The translations under genes were made by a program, and so were the position numbers. The notes beneath the pieces are model-generated. The model was not told where the DNA came from. It did no database searches and saw only the letters and a program-made list of their open reading frames with translations. A DNA stretch of 47,839 nt from Mariniblastus sp. (GTDB lineage Bacteria; Planctomycetota; Planctomycetia; Pirellulales; Pirellulaceae), in contig JAPKBL010000028.1 of the NCBI GenBank assembly GCA_028823415.1, positions 1-47,839 of the forward strand, written 5' to 3'. Positions 26,039 through 35,372 of the stretch are shown here, in pieces; position 1 is the first letter of the stretch; each line of letters begins with the position of its first letter.

Positions 26039-26956
26039 TTGAAACTGTTTTATTCTGACACGTTCGAGCTTCCGTTGCCGGATCGCCATCGTTTCCCGAT
26101 GGCAAAGTATCGCCTATTACGCGAACGAATTTTGCAAGATCCGATAGCTGTCCACTGTGACTTGAGATTGCCATCCGCGGCGACCGATCGCCAACTCAGT
26201 CGAGTACATTCGCAGGAGTATCTGGACGCGATCTGTACCGGCAATTTATCGGAAGTCCAAATTCGCCGAATCGGATTCCCTTGGTCACCAGCGATGGTGG
26301 AACGATCGCGTCGATCCACAGGTGCCTCTATTGCAGCCGGATTTTCGGCGTTAGAGGACGGACTGTCAGGAAATTTGGCCGGCGGGACTCACCATGCGTT
26401 TGAAGGGAATGGACAGGGGTTTTGCGTCTTTAATGACGTGTGTGTGGCTGCGAGGGCGATGCAGAATGAAGGCCGGGTCAAAAATGTCTTGGTCGTTGAT
26501 TGTGACGTCCATCAGGGAAACGGGACGTCGGCGATTGCTCGGGGGGATACAAGTTTATTTTCGTTCTCAATGCATTGCGAAAAAAATTATCCCTTTCAAA
26601 AGACAGAGGGTGATTACGATATCGCTTTGCCGGTCGGTGCATCGGACGCATTTTATCTGGACCAGCTTGAGGCAGGATTGCATGAGGTTCTTAATTCGTT
26701 TGTGCCTGATTTCGTGTTTTACCTTGCCGGCGCAGACCCTTACATCGAAGACCGCTTAGGTTTATTAGACTTGTCGAAGGCTGGTCTGGCCTCACGCGAT
26801 CAAATGATCTTTGACCTCTGTCGCGAGAAGGGCATTCCGCTTGCTTTCGCGATGGCGGGAGGGTACGCACCTGAGATAAGTGATATCGTTGATATCCATT
26901 TTCAGACAGTCAGGATAGCTGTTGATAGTTTTTCTCGCGGTAAAATTCCTATTTGA
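26039..26956 (+). CDS. Histone-deacetylase-family amidohydrolase
   Basis: This 305-aa protein belongs to the zinc-dependent HDAC/AcuC/acetylpolyamine amidohydrolase superfamily. The catalytic His pair is in GGTHHAFEG (His118, His119). Zinc ligands are in VVDCDVHQGNGT (Asp156, His158) and AGADPYIEDRLG. The catalytic Tyr is in the late MAGGYAPE motif. It likely removes an acyl group from an amine or lysine in the cytoplasm. The start is TTG at 26039, with the product beginning (M)KLFYSDTFELPLP; homologues I recall begin in the same way. It follows queD by 19 bp and so is in the same operon. The substrate is unknown. Confidence 0.9.
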   Translation: MKLFYSDTFELPLPDRHRFPMAKYRLLRERILQDPIAVHCDLRLPSAATDRQLSRVHSQEYLDAICTGNLSEVQIRRIGFPWSPAMVERSRRSTGASIAAGFSALEDGLSGNLAGGTHHAFEGNGQGFCVFNDVCVAARAMQNEGRVKNVLVVDCDVHQGNGTSAIARGDTSLFSFSMHCEKNYPFQKTEGDYDIALPVGASDAFYLDQLEAGLHEVLNSFVPDFVFYLAGADPYIEDRLGLLDLSKAGLASRDQMIFDLCREKGIPLAFAMAGGYAPEISDIVDIHFQTVRIAVDSFSRGKIPI

Positions 26957-27175
26957 TTCCACACTGCGTACTGCGCAATGCCGTCGGCTTTCCATTTAAG
27001 TAATCTGTGAGGGCGAGTTGCGCCTGTGTTCGTTAGTTGGTTACCGACCGAGCAAGTTGGTTGGAGACTGGCTTGATGCTGTTCAAGGGGTAGCGGTTGC
27101 ATTAAACTGAGTTTCGTCAGCGAGGGAGTTGGATCCCCAAGAGAGCCTAATCGGATTTAGTCCAAGGAGAAGGAA

Positions 27176-27787
27176 ATGTCGGCGGTAAGTACGGAACAGG
27201 TGATGGTTGTCAAAACGCAGCTATTCCATGATTGCGGATATTTTCAGGGATTTTGTTCTGAGACCGAAAGGTACTTGGAGACCCTGCTCGAACCAGTAAA
27301 CACTCAATATCTTCCACGCGGAGATATGGAAGATGATCCTAGTTTTAAACAGCTGATTCCATATTGTATTTTTCAATTTGTTGATGACGCAGGTGAGAAT
27401 CACATATTTCAGTACACCCGCGGAAAAGGGGGCGGAGAAGCCCGCCTAAGAGCCAAGAAAAGCGTCGGCATCGGTGGGCATATATCGACGCTCGATGCCC
27501 ATGATGCATCACCTTATCACCTTGGAATGCAACGCGAGTTGGAAGAAGAGATTGTCATTGATACGGAGTTTACGCAATCTCTCGTTGGGCTAATTAACGA
27601 CGATGAAAATGAAGTCGGCAAAGTCCATTTGGGGATTGTGCATTTATTTGTCGTTCAAAAGCCTCAAATTTCCGCGAATGAAGCTGACATATCTGATGCG
27701 GGGTTCTTGCCAGTTTCTGAGATTATGGCAGACCTCGATACCTATGAGACGTGGTCTAAGATCTGCCTGGAGAGCTTATTTGGGTGA
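27176..27787 (+). CDS. Nudix hydrolase
   Basis: This 203-aa Nudix-fold enzyme hydrolyses a nucleoside diphosphate linked to another moiety. The Nudix box is recognisable as GIGGHIS (98-104), a slightly long loop, then MQRELEEEI (118-126), with Glu at the Mg2+-binding positions. An N-terminal segment of about 60 residues precedes the domain. GKVHLGIVHLF is the conserved strand after the box. The start ATG lies behind AAGGAGAAGGAA, a strong ribosome site. It stands alone, 219 bp after the HDAC-like gene. The substrate cannot be inferred. Confidence 0.88.
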   Translation: MSAVSTEQVMVVKTQLFHDCGYFQGFCSETERYLETLLEPVNTQYLPRGDMEDDPSFKQLIPYCIFQFVDDAGENHIFQYTRGKGGGEARLRAKKSVGIGGHISTLDAHDASPYHLGMQRELEEEIVIDTEFTQSLVGLINDDENEVGKVHLGIVHLFVVQKPQISANEADISDAGFLPVSEIMADLDTYETWSKICLESLFG

Positions 27788-28073
27788 ACCCACGTGATTA
27801 AGTTACGTAAAAAGATCTAGTGGGACGTGGAATTGAGCGCTATTTAGATTCGTTCACTCTTGAAATTGCTTCCCAAGACGTGTTGGGAGTTGGGGTTTGA
27901 GGGCTTTTTTGCCGAAAAACGCGGTTATTCCCAGAAATATGCCTATTTGGGTGAACCTGAAGCGGTTTAAGATAATTCCTGTGGACAAATAAACCCCGAT
28001 TACAAAGAATGACGAATAGAGTCATAATGAGTTCGCAAGATGTAATTCAATTAGCCTTGGAGAGATAGTTCGA

Positions 28074-28406
28074 ATGAGTGTTACGGTAACTGAAACAGCC
28101 GCCAAAGAAATTCAGCGGTTCATTCAAGAGGGTGAGTACGATGAAAATGCGATTCTTCGTATTTCGGTCTCTGGGGGTGGATGCTCAGGATTCAATTATG
28201 GCCTGAACATTGCATCTGATTTTGATGAAACCAAAGACAACGTGACAGAGCAACATGGCGTTGCAGTCGTTGTTGATAAAAAGAGTGATCTCTTTCTCGA
28301 CGGCACAGTGGTAGATTATTACGAAGGAATCGAACAACGAGGATTCCAGTTTCACAATCCTAATGCAAAGAAGACTTGCGGTTGTGGAAATTCGTTCAGC
28401 ACTTAA
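28074..28406 (+). CDS. erpA: Iron-sulfur cluster carrier, ErpA/IscA family
   Basis: This 110-aa A-type carrier delivers Fe-S clusters to apoproteins. The three ligand cysteines are in place: Cys37 in [12 protein letters not shown], and Cys102 and Cys104 in the C-terminal KTCGCGNSF. The length is typical. GGAGAG lies 11 nt before the ATG. It forms a single-gene unit ended by a strong terminator. ErpA and IscA cannot be separated reliably by eye; no isc or suf genes are adjacent. Confidence 0.93.
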   Translation: MSVTVTETAAKEIQRFIQEGEYDENAILRISVSGGGCSGFNYGLNIASDFDETKDNVTEQHGVAVVVDKKSDLFLDGTVVDYYEGIEQRGFQFHNPNAKKTCGCGNSFST

Positions 28407-28433
28407 ACAAAGTCTCGACGACAGAAAAAATTT

Positions 28434-28466
28434 AAAGACGGCTGAATTGATTCAGCCGTCTTTTTT
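28434..28466 (+). terminator. Rho-independent terminator after erpA
   Basis: A 13-bp perfect stem, AAAGACGGCTGAA (28434-28446) with TTCAGCCGTCTTT (28451-28463), has a TTGA tetraloop and a T-run to 28466. The A-rich 5' arm also makes it plausible as a terminator on the minus strand for the convergent esterase gene, although that gene ends over 100 bp away. Confidence 0.95.
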
Positions 28467-28570
28467 ATTGGAGGTTCGCCTCTCTCAAAAAGATAATCCA
28501 AACTGTTTTTTTCAAAAGACTATTTAAATTTCGATATCCCGGGAGGGGCTCGTTTCTTTAGGTAAAGGAT

Positions 28571-30532
28571 TTATTCCGTTACGCCCTTCCACGAGTCGGT
28601 ACGGAACGGGCAGGCTGGAAGACCCGCCGCATTGTATAGATTGCATCCCTCAGGGTTGTCGGCCCAGGCGTATCGAACGGCCACGGGTTGCTTTATTGAG
28701 GGACTTGATACGATGACATTCGTACCGTCGATTTTCGCATCGGCCCAAACGAATTTTTTGTCGGCACCGGCGATTTGGAATTGTTTTAACGGCTCATTTT
28801 TAGAATTTAGACCACCCGCATGATCGAATTCGATGGTTGCGTGATTTTCAGAGAACTCCGCAGATTTAAACATTGGACCTGAGTAAACAACCGATTTGCC
28901 ATAATCTTTGGCGAGGGCATTAAGGGCGAGTCGTTTGCCGACGTCCTGCTTGTTTTTTGGGTGAATGTCTCTCGCTTCTCCGATGTCAATAATTACGGCT
29001 TGCCCTGTCTTGGGAACCGTGAGCGCCATGGTTTGTGCCTCTCTTAATTCAGCCCATTGGCTGTCTCCGGGTGTATCCCGGGGTGCTGTAAAGTTCGCCA
29101 GTTGAACCCAATAGAAGGAGAAATCTTGACCAAAACGTTTTCGCCAGTCTTCGATTAACAAAGGCATAAGCGATCGATATTGGTATGCCCTGCGGGCATT
29201 GGATTCCCCTTGATACCAAATGACCCCTTTGGCTCTAACTAGCAAAAATGGATTCACCATTGCGTTGCTTAGCAAGGTCGGGTGGTTGGGGCCGCGGTAG
29301 GGTTGTTGAGGGCGCTCACCGAGTTTTCTAGTCAGATCAGATTTCTTAAATTTCCAAGTCCCTGCGAGGGAAATCGATGGTTCTCCGGTCCGCGCGATAA
29401 ACATGTCGGTGGGATCGCCAATAATTCCACCGCCACCCGCTGAGTCGGTTACACGGATCGCGATCGAATTTTCCCCGGCTTTTAATACATTGGCCGGGAT
29501 TTTGTAATTCCTGATTTTTGTCCAATCGGAAAGTGAGCCGATTTTTACGCCGTTTACAAAAGTGAGATCGATGTCATCAATTTGTGCCAGCGAAATAGAG
29601 GCTGGTTGGGAGTCCCATGAGTCGGGCAAGGTGATCGTTCGCCGGTACCAGGCAACGCCATCAAGTTGCTGGTAGCCCTGCGATTCCCAGCTACCAGGGG
29701 CCTTGATTGCCTTCCAGGTTGAGTCATCAGTGGCGGGGGCCTTCCATTGCGTCGATTGATCCTCAAGCGCTTTGCGAAAGTCTCGATTCCATTGGTCTAG
29801 CTTGTTAGCGCGTGCTTGTTGTTGCTGTGGATTTTGAGTGACCGACTCTAATTTCGCGATAGCATCTTTAAAGTCAGGGTGGTTTTTCAGTGACTCAGGA
29901 CTGATCCAGGTTTCAATGATCGTTCCGCCCCAGGATGTGTGTAGCAGACCAATCGGCACGTTTAATTCACGCTGCAGTTTCCTCGCGAAATAGTACCCAA
30001 CGGCTGAAAAATCACCGACGGTGTCAGGACTGCAAACTTGCCAACCGGTGTTGTTGACATCGTCGAGTTTGGAAGGACTCGTGACATGGTCGATGCGAAC
30101 GTGACGAATCAGTGGCCAGTCGCCATTGGCAATTTCTTGTTGGGGATTGCCCGCCTGTTGGACCACCCATTCCATATTCGACTGTCCGCTGCAAATCCAA
30201 ACATCTCCAGCTAAGACATTATTTAATTCGACTGAATTCTGACCGGATGAGATCGCGATTGAAAACGGATCCCCAAGATCAATTGCCTCAAATTTTGCCT
30301 CCCACTTACCGTTTTCATTTGGTGAAACCGTAACCGATTGTTCCTGCAATTGGACGGTGACCGGAGTGCCGGTCTCTCCCCATCCCCAAATTGAAAAGTC
30401 TTGATTTCGCTGCAGAACCATATTGTCAGTGAAGATATTGGCGATTCGAAATTCTTCACTATTCGCAGCGGAGGAGACGGCAATCAATAAGAAGATTGGC
30501 ATGCAACCAATCAACGCTCGTTTTAGATTCAT
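28571..30532 (-). CDS. Sialate O-acetylesterase-like (SASA domain) secreted esterase
   Basis: This roughly 653-aa carbohydrate esterase is expected to remove O-acetyl groups from sugars outside the cytoplasm. A signal peptide (ALIGCMPIFLLIAVSSAA) is followed by a beta-sandwich start (FTDNMVLQRNQDFSIWGWG). The SGNH-type catalytic Ser is in CSGQSNMEW, and GVIWYQGESNA is the conserved oxyanion/Gly-Glu-Ser block. A jelly-roll insertion (WYRRTITLPDSW, FVNGVKIG) sits between the two halves, as usual in this family. DIHPKNKQDVGKRLA supplies the Asp-x-x-His dyad. I chose ATG 30532; the frame opens at 30574. It lies 166 bp downstream of the CrtI-like gene. Confidence 0.92.
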   Translation of the reverse strand: MNLKRALIGCMPIFLLIAVSSAANSEEFRIANIFTDNMVLQRNQDFSIWGWGETGTPVTVQLQEQSVTVSPNENGKWEAKFEAIDLGDPFSIAISSGQNSVELNNVLAGDVWICSGQSNMEWVVQQAGNPQQEIANGDWPLIRHVRIDHVTSPSKLDDVNNTGWQVCSPDTVGDFSAVGYYFARKLQRELNVPIGLLHTSWGGTIIETWISPESLKNHPDFKDAIAKLESVTQNPQQQQARANKLDQWNRDFRKALEDQSTQWKAPATDDSTWKAIKAPGSWESQGYQQLDGVAWYRRTITLPDSWDSQPASISLAQIDDIDLTFVNGVKIGSLSDWTKIRNYKIPANVLKAGENSIAIRVTDSAGGGGIIGDPTDMFIARTGEPSISLAGTWKFKKSDLTRKLGERPQQPYRGPNHPTLLSNAMVNPFLLVRAKGVIWYQGESNARRAYQYRSLMPLLIEDWRKRFGQDFSFYWVQLANFTAPRDTPGDSQWAELREAQTMALTVPKTGQAVIIDIGEARDIHPKNKQDVGKRLALNALAKDYGKSVVYSGPMFKSAEFSENHATIEFDHAGGLNSKNEPLKQFQIAGADKKFVWADAKIDGTNVIVSSPSIKQPVAVRYAWADNPEGCNLYNAAGLPACPFRTDSWKGVTE

Positions 30533-30698
30533 CGTAATAGTCCAGTTAGTAGAGGTGTGCTCAGAGGCTAACAATATAAACTTAACCCCCTAGGCAGGGC
30601 AAATTAACTTGAGTCTCGGTTAGCCAATTGGAAGACGTCGCAAAGGCCGTAGCATTTGCTAGTATTAAATCTGACTCAGCTCAGAATAAATCGTGGAT

Positions 30699-32087
30699 TC
30701 ACGGCCGCAAGCAATGTAGATTAGCCATCGAGATACCACTCATCATGGCACCAATAATTCCAACAAAGCCTTGGTCTGTTCCACAAAGGAAAACATTCTT
30801 GAGATGAGTCGTGCCATCGAGGATTTTTGTCGGTGCGCCGTAGACGGCTCCATTGTCATGCCACGTGAATCGGCTGATAGTCTTGGGAGTAAACAGATCG
30901 GTATCGATGACAAAGGCCCGGAAATCAGGTGTGTACTTAATACTTTCGGCGACACTGCGATCGTACCATCGCAGTTTTTCGCGTTGATATTCCTCTGGAG
31001 AAAGTGCATTCCAGCGATCGAAGTCTGCGATGGTGGTAATTCGGATCACACCGTCGGTTAGCTTGCCGTCCTCTTCCGAATACTCGTAGTTGTTGGGTGA
31101 GCAAATGACTCCGGTCCGGGTATCGCACAATCCCTCAGAAGGGCGTTCCCAATGAAATTTATTCGAATCATTGTAAAACACAATCGTATCGGAGTTTCCA
31201 ATTGATTCCGGTTCACGATCGAGAATCGAAATGGACTCAATGAACGTAAGTTGACCGGCTGTGCGGGGGTCTGGTTCGCTAGTGTCGGAGCAAAGTCGCA
31301 ACGTTTCTAAGTTCCCCGCAGAGGACAGAATACGTTTTCCCTGGATTTGTTCTCCGCTATCGAGTTCAACACAAACGGCCTGGTCGCCATCGACATGGAT
31401 TGTCTTTACTCCGGACCTTAGTTTCAGTTCTCCGCCAAGACTTCGGAAACGCTTGACTAGGTTTTTTAGAATCAACCGAACGCCCTTGAACGGACGAGCG
31501 AATCCTTCGATGAAGATACTGCGGAACATAATGCAAAACTGGCCCCATGCCATATCGTGTTCAGCAGCATTGCCGTACCACATTAACGGGCAAAGAATCA
31601 TCTCAATAAGAAGTGGATCGGAGATGGTTTCTTCCAAGACCTTGCGTCCCGATAATTCAAACGCTGCTTGATCTAAATCGTCATAGTCTGTGATTTTGCC
31701 GAGCAACGCCTCAAAGTTGTCGACCTGACTGGGGAACGTCTGTTTGATCTCTGAGCGAAGCAGGTTAATGTCGTTGTCGAATCGAAGTTCGGTGTCCGGA
31801 AATGCGATCCGAGACCCCTTTTGCGGGGCCAGAGCAAAGTCATCCCATTTGAAACGTAATTGGCGGAGTATTCTCGCAAGTGGCCCTTTTCGTGCGCCCT
31901 TGGCGGTGAAGTTAGTGACCGCGTGGAGACCAACATCGTAGTCCCGGCCATTCATCCGGTAGAATGAATTGAGTCCGCCAATGGTGTAGTGGCGCTCGAG
32001 AATGCAGACTTTTTGGTCATAGTGCGCAAGGCGAATTCCGGCGGCTAGTCCCGACATTCCTGCGCCAATAATTATGGTGTCGTACAT
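30699..32087 (-). CDS. CrtI/RetSat-like FAD-dependent oxidoreductase (second copy)
   Basis: This 462-aa flavoprotein is of the phytoene desaturase / carotenoid isomerase superfamily. It starts with MYDTIIIGAGMSGLAAGIRL (FAD-binding) and LERHYTIGGLNSFY. It ends with VFLCGTDQGFVGIIGAMMSG, the second FAD segment. It is clearly a distant paralogue of the protein at 7193-8638, with matching layout but many differences. It lies directly downstream of ACP and FabF genes (90 bp from the ACP stop) in the same direction. That position suggests it modifies an ACP-bound or released acyl chain (desaturation, saturation or isomerisation) rather than a carotenoid; this is inference. Confidence 0.86.
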   Translation of the reverse strand: MYDTIIIGAGMSGLAAGIRLAHYDQKVCILERHYTIGGLNSFYRMNGRDYDVGLHAVTNFTAKGARKGPLARILRQLRFKWDDFALAPQKGSRIAFPDTELRFDNDINLLRSEIKQTFPSQVDNFEALLGKITDYDDLDQAAFELSGRKVLEETISDPLLIEMILCPLMWYGNAAEHDMAWGQFCIMFRSIFIEGFARPFKGVRLILKNLVKRFRSLGGELKLRSGVKTIHVDGDQAVCVELDSGEQIQGKRILSSAGNLETLRLCSDTSEPDPRTAGQLTFIESISILDREPESIGNSDTIVFYNDSNKFHWERPSEGLCDTRTGVICSPNNYEYSEEDGKLTDGVIRITTIADFDRWNALSPEEYQREKLRWYDRSVAESIKYTPDFRAFVIDTDLFTPKTISRFTWHDNGAVYGAPTKILDGTTHLKNVFLCGTDQGFVGIIGAMMSGISMANLHCLRP

Positions 32088-32177
32088 AGACGATCGTCCA
32101 AAAAATGAGGCCCCGTCGTTTTACGCGGAGCCCACCGAAAATCAAATTTTAATTCGGATACCGATTATCCAAACGTC

Positions 32178-32438
32178 TTAGGTTGCGACGCAGTCGACCA
32201 TCTTAGGGGTCAGGTAAGCCACCGTGCTGGCCATCGACGCAAGTTGTGGATAATCCTCTTCTGGGACATTTACGCTATATCTTTTTCGTAATTCCATCAC
32301 GATATCGAGAAAATCCATGCTGTCGAGCTCGAGTTGCTCTCGAAAATCGATTTCATCGCTGAGTGACGTTAGATCCTCGTCGGGAGCTATGTCGGTCAGA
32401 ATATCGATAATTACGTTTCTTATTTCTTCAGGTGCCAC
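32178..32438 (-). CDS. Acyl carrier protein
   Basis: This 86-aa acidic helical carrier has the phosphopantetheine attachment motif LELDSMDFLD (Ser40 carries the arm). I chose the GTG at 32438, giving (M)APEEIRNVIIDIL, because GGAG lies 8 nt upstream and ACPs begin at this helix. The open frame reaches 32537, but the extra 33 residues are basic and unlike an ACP. It is sandwiched between the FabF gene and the second CrtI-like gene. It differs from housekeeping AcpP (LDSMDF in place of DSLDTVE), consistent with a dedicated carrier for a secondary pathway. Confidence 0.9.
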   Translation of the reverse strand: MAPEEIRNVIIDILTDIAPDEDLTSLSDEIDFREQLELDSMDFLDIVMELRKRYSVNVPEEDYPQLASMASTVAYLTPKMVDCVAT

Positions 32439-32549
32439 TCGTATTCTCCATTTTCTTGACCGCTTGTTATTTACAAACCGCCATGAGTCGTAATCTACTG
32501 AGTCTGGTTCAAATCTCAATCCAGCTAAAATTCGCACGGGAGAGATTTG

Positions 32550-33809
32550 TTACATTTTCCGAATGACGGTCGCCGAATTAATTCCCAGCATGCCAAACGA
32601 GTTGTTCAAAATATAATCAATTGTTTCGATTTCGCGAGGCTCGTTTTTGACAAGACCGGGAAGTTCACATTCGGGATCTAAATCATCGAGATTGATCGTC
32701 GGGTGAACCACTTTGTCTTCGAATGAAACGAGGTTGCCCGCTAATTCTAACGCGCCGGCTGCTCCCATCGTATGCCCGATAAAGCTTTTTGCATTATTTA
32801 TATGGGTTTTGGTCGAATTCCCAAAAACGCGACGAATTGCGTCACATTCCAGTGCGTCTCCCATACCCGTGCCCGTCGCGTGGGTACTGACGATGTCAAT
32901 GTCTTCTGCGTTTAGATGGGCCCGGTTGAGAGCCATGTTAATGCACTGGGCTTGTCGCTCTGGATTAGGAAGAACAAAATCGGTCGCGTCGGTGTTAATT
33001 GCGTATCCGACAATCTCACCGTAAATTCTCGCGCTTCTCGCTTTGGCGTCGGCAAGTCTCTCGAGAGTGTAAATACATCCCCCCTCAGAAACGACAATTC
33101 CGTTTCGGTTTTTGTCAAAAGGCCTGGATGCCTTGGTGGGGTCAACGTGGGAGGCAAGCGCGCCTTGGCTGGCAAATCCGGCAAAGATTCCGAACGTGTG
33201 AATACTCTCCGAAACACCTCCGGCGAGAGCGAGGTCGCACTCGTTGAGACGCAGCATTTGTAGACCCTGAATCAAACCTGCATTACCGGCAGCACAAGCT
33301 GCGCCGATGGTGTAATGCGGGCCGGTGATTGACAAATTAAGTGCGATTTCACCGGCAGGGTTGTTGGCGACTGTTCTCGGGTTGTGGTGGTGGGACCAAA
33401 CCTTGGTGTCGTAGTCGAATCCGCGAATTTCGTGGATCTCACTTTCGGTTTCAACGTTTCCATGTTCTGTCACACCGATATAGATCCCAACCCGTGAAGA
33501 GTCGGTGTTTTCCCAGTCAATTCCAGAATCAAGAATTGCCTCATTAGCACAATAGCAGCCAACGCTGCCGGCACGTGTGCCACGACGAGCATCTTTTCGT
33601 GTTTGGTGACGTCTTACGTCGAAGTCGCAAATCCCCGCAATCGTTTTTCCAAAGTAGCGAATCTCATAGTCCTGAACACCGCTTTTGCCGGTCAGCAGTG
33701 ATTCGCGAAAATCGCCCAAGTTGTTCCCGTTGGGTGACGTCAAGCCAATTCCGGTTATCACGATTCGCTGGGAATCCGGGAGATCGTTGGGTTTAGGAAA
33801 CGAAATCAT
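32550..33809 (-). CDS. Beta-ketoacyl-ACP synthase, FabF-like
   Basis: This 419-aa condensing enzyme (KAS II type) would extend an acyl-ACP with malonyl-ACP. The active-site Cys172 lies in TIGAACAAGNAG. His310 lies in STHATGTGMGD. Lys341 and His346 lie in NNAKSFIGHTMGAAGALE. A complete C-H-H triad implies a functional synthase rather than a chain-length-factor partner. AAGGA lies 8 nt before the ATG. It is the first gene of an apparent FabF-ACP-CrtI unit. Sequence features such as the THATGTGMGD block suggest a specialised rather than a housekeeping FabF, but this is an impression only. Confidence 0.92.
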   Translation of the reverse strand: MISFPKPNDLPDSQRIVITGIGLTSPNGNNLGDFRESLLTGKSGVQDYEIRYFGKTIAGICDFDVRRHQTRKDARRGTRAGSVGCYCANEAILDSGIDWENTDSSRVGIYIGVTEHGNVETESEIHEIRGFDYDTKVWSHHHNPRTVANNPAGEIALNLSITGPHYTIGAACAAGNAGLIQGLQMLRLNECDLALAGGVSESIHTFGIFAGFASQGALASHVDPTKASRPFDKNRNGIVVSEGGCIYTLERLADAKARSARIYGEIVGYAINTDATDFVLPNPERQAQCINMALNRAHLNAEDIDIVSTHATGTGMGDALECDAIRRVFGNSTKTHINNAKSFIGHTMGAAGALELAGNLVSFEDKVVHPTINLDDLDPECELPGLVKNEPREIETIDYILNNSFGMLGINSATVIRKM

Positions 33810-34085
33810 GTGTGTCCTTAGTTACTTAGTTTGTTCAGCTAACAATTTACGATTTCGACAGATAATTACAAAGGGTTGGATCGCATTTGGGGGAGAGATT
33901 AACCGGAAAATTACGTTACGGTGACAACCGCCTGCATTCGTGCACTGTTTTTGTATTGCTGGCATCTTGACCGAATTGATGAAAATCTGGTCGTAATTGA
34001 TCGAAGAATTCAAAACGATTGATTTCCAGAGTCGCGTCGACCCGAAAACGCAAATTTAACCGCCTGGTAAACGCTAATGGTCGGC

Positions 34086-35084
34086 TTAATAATCTGCAGA
34101 TTTGAGCGCCTTTTGAAGCCGTTTCATCCCCTCATCGTTGGAAACGACCGGCTTGTAATTAAAATCCTGCTTTGCGCGACTGATGTCAAAATAATGGTTC
34201 TTTGCAAGTTGGGCTGCGAGGAAACGAGTCATTCTTGGTTCTGCCTCGATGTTGAACAGATGATGTATTGTCTCAAGGGCGTGCCCGACGCGTTTGGCCC
34301 ACGGATAGGATATCGAGCGGCGAACGCGGGGGAGATCTATTAGAGCTAAAATTTCGTTTATCCAGTCCCAGCAGTTAACCGGTTCGTCCTGAGAAAGAAA
34401 ATATGCACTTCCACATACAGGCGACCCAGACTTCATTGCCTCGGCGGCTTGAATATGAGCAATGGCAGCGTTCTCGACAAAAATCGTATCGATCCGATTG
34501 GTGCCATCACCGATGCGGCGAAGTTGATTTGATTTTGCGCGCTGAATCAAGCGCGGAATAAGATGGTGGTCCCCGGGTCCCCAAATTAGATGGGGACGCA
34601 GGGCGCAGGTCATCAATTCTTGGTCGTCGTTTGCATCCAGTACGTACTTCTCAGCTAATGCTTTTGAGTGGGGGTAGTGGCATAGCCACTCCTTCGCGTA
34701 GGGGGCTGATTCATCAATATTGTTTTGGTGATGGCCATCAAACGTCACACTGGGAGAACTGGTGTAGATAAGCCTTTTGATTTGATGGTCGAGACAAGCC
34801 TCAACAACGTTCCGGGTACCAATTGTGTTAGTGCCGTGGAATTGTTTCCATGGCCCCCAGATTCCAGAGATAGCGGCGGTATGGAATACGAGGTCTTGGC
34901 CAGCGCACGCTTCGAAAACGCGATCAAAACTTCGAATATCGCCGATGACGGTGGCAACATCCATGGACGCGAAAGGCTGGTGTGGTTTTCGGACTAAGGC
35001 GGTGACTTCGTACCCGTGCTCAAGCAATTGCTGGACTAGGCAAAACCCCAAGAATCCGTTGGCTCCGGTAACTAGTGCCTTCAC
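34086..35084 (-). CDS. OleD/NSDHL-like NAD(P)-dependent reductase (3-beta-HSD family SDR)
   Basis: This 333-aa extended SDR starts KALVTGANGFLGFCLVQQLL. It carries SGIWGPWKQFHGTNTIGTRN, YTSSPSVTFDG, the catalytic YPHSK and ALRPHLIWGPGDHHLIPRL. These blocks closely follow OleD (2-alkyl-3-oxoalkanoate reductase of long-chain alkene synthesis) and its NSDHL sterol-enzyme relatives. I chose the GTG at 35084, where the Rossmann fold begins; the frame extends to ATG 35162. OleA, OleB and OleC are absent from the window. It lies 276 bp upstream of the FabF gene in the same direction, so it may act on a 3-oxo product of that synthase. Confidence 0.84.
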   Translation of the reverse strand: MKALVTGANGFLGFCLVQQLLEHGYEVTALVRKPHQPFASMDVATVIGDIRSFDRVFEACAGQDLVFHTAAISGIWGPWKQFHGTNTIGTRNVVEACLDHQIKRLIYTSSPSVTFDGHHQNNIDESAPYAKEWLCHYPHSKALAEKYVLDANDDQELMTCALRPHLIWGPGDHHLIPRLIQRAKSNQLRRIGDGTNRIDTIFVENAAIAHIQAAEAMKSGSPVCGSAYFLSQDEPVNCWDWINEILALIDLPRVRRSISYPWAKRVGHALETIHHLFNIEAEPRMTRFLAAQLAKNHYFDISRAKQDFNYKPVVSNDEGMKRLQKALKSADY

Positions 35085-35372
35085 AAGAACGACTCTGTGG
35101 TTAAATTTACAAAAAAAGTGGTCCCGCGCTCCAACGGCATTCTTTTCAACGCCAATGATCATCGATTAGTTTAAACATCAATCACCATCTTAACGACCCG
35201 TCTTCTGGTTTAGCCGTATAGAAGTAGTGTATCGGTAGCATGATTTTACCTGTGAATTTTGCGATTCTGGGGGGGCTGTTTGGTTTTGTGCGGGCTAAGT
35301 TTACGTATCTGACTGTTCAAATAAAAACAGAGTACAATATGATCACTCTGCATCCTAAAGGTTTTTAATGAC

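Noticed and set aside
32439..32537. Longer ACP start at 32537
   Set aside because: The extra 33 residues are basic and unlike an ACP, whereas the GTG at 32438 has a well-placed GGAG.
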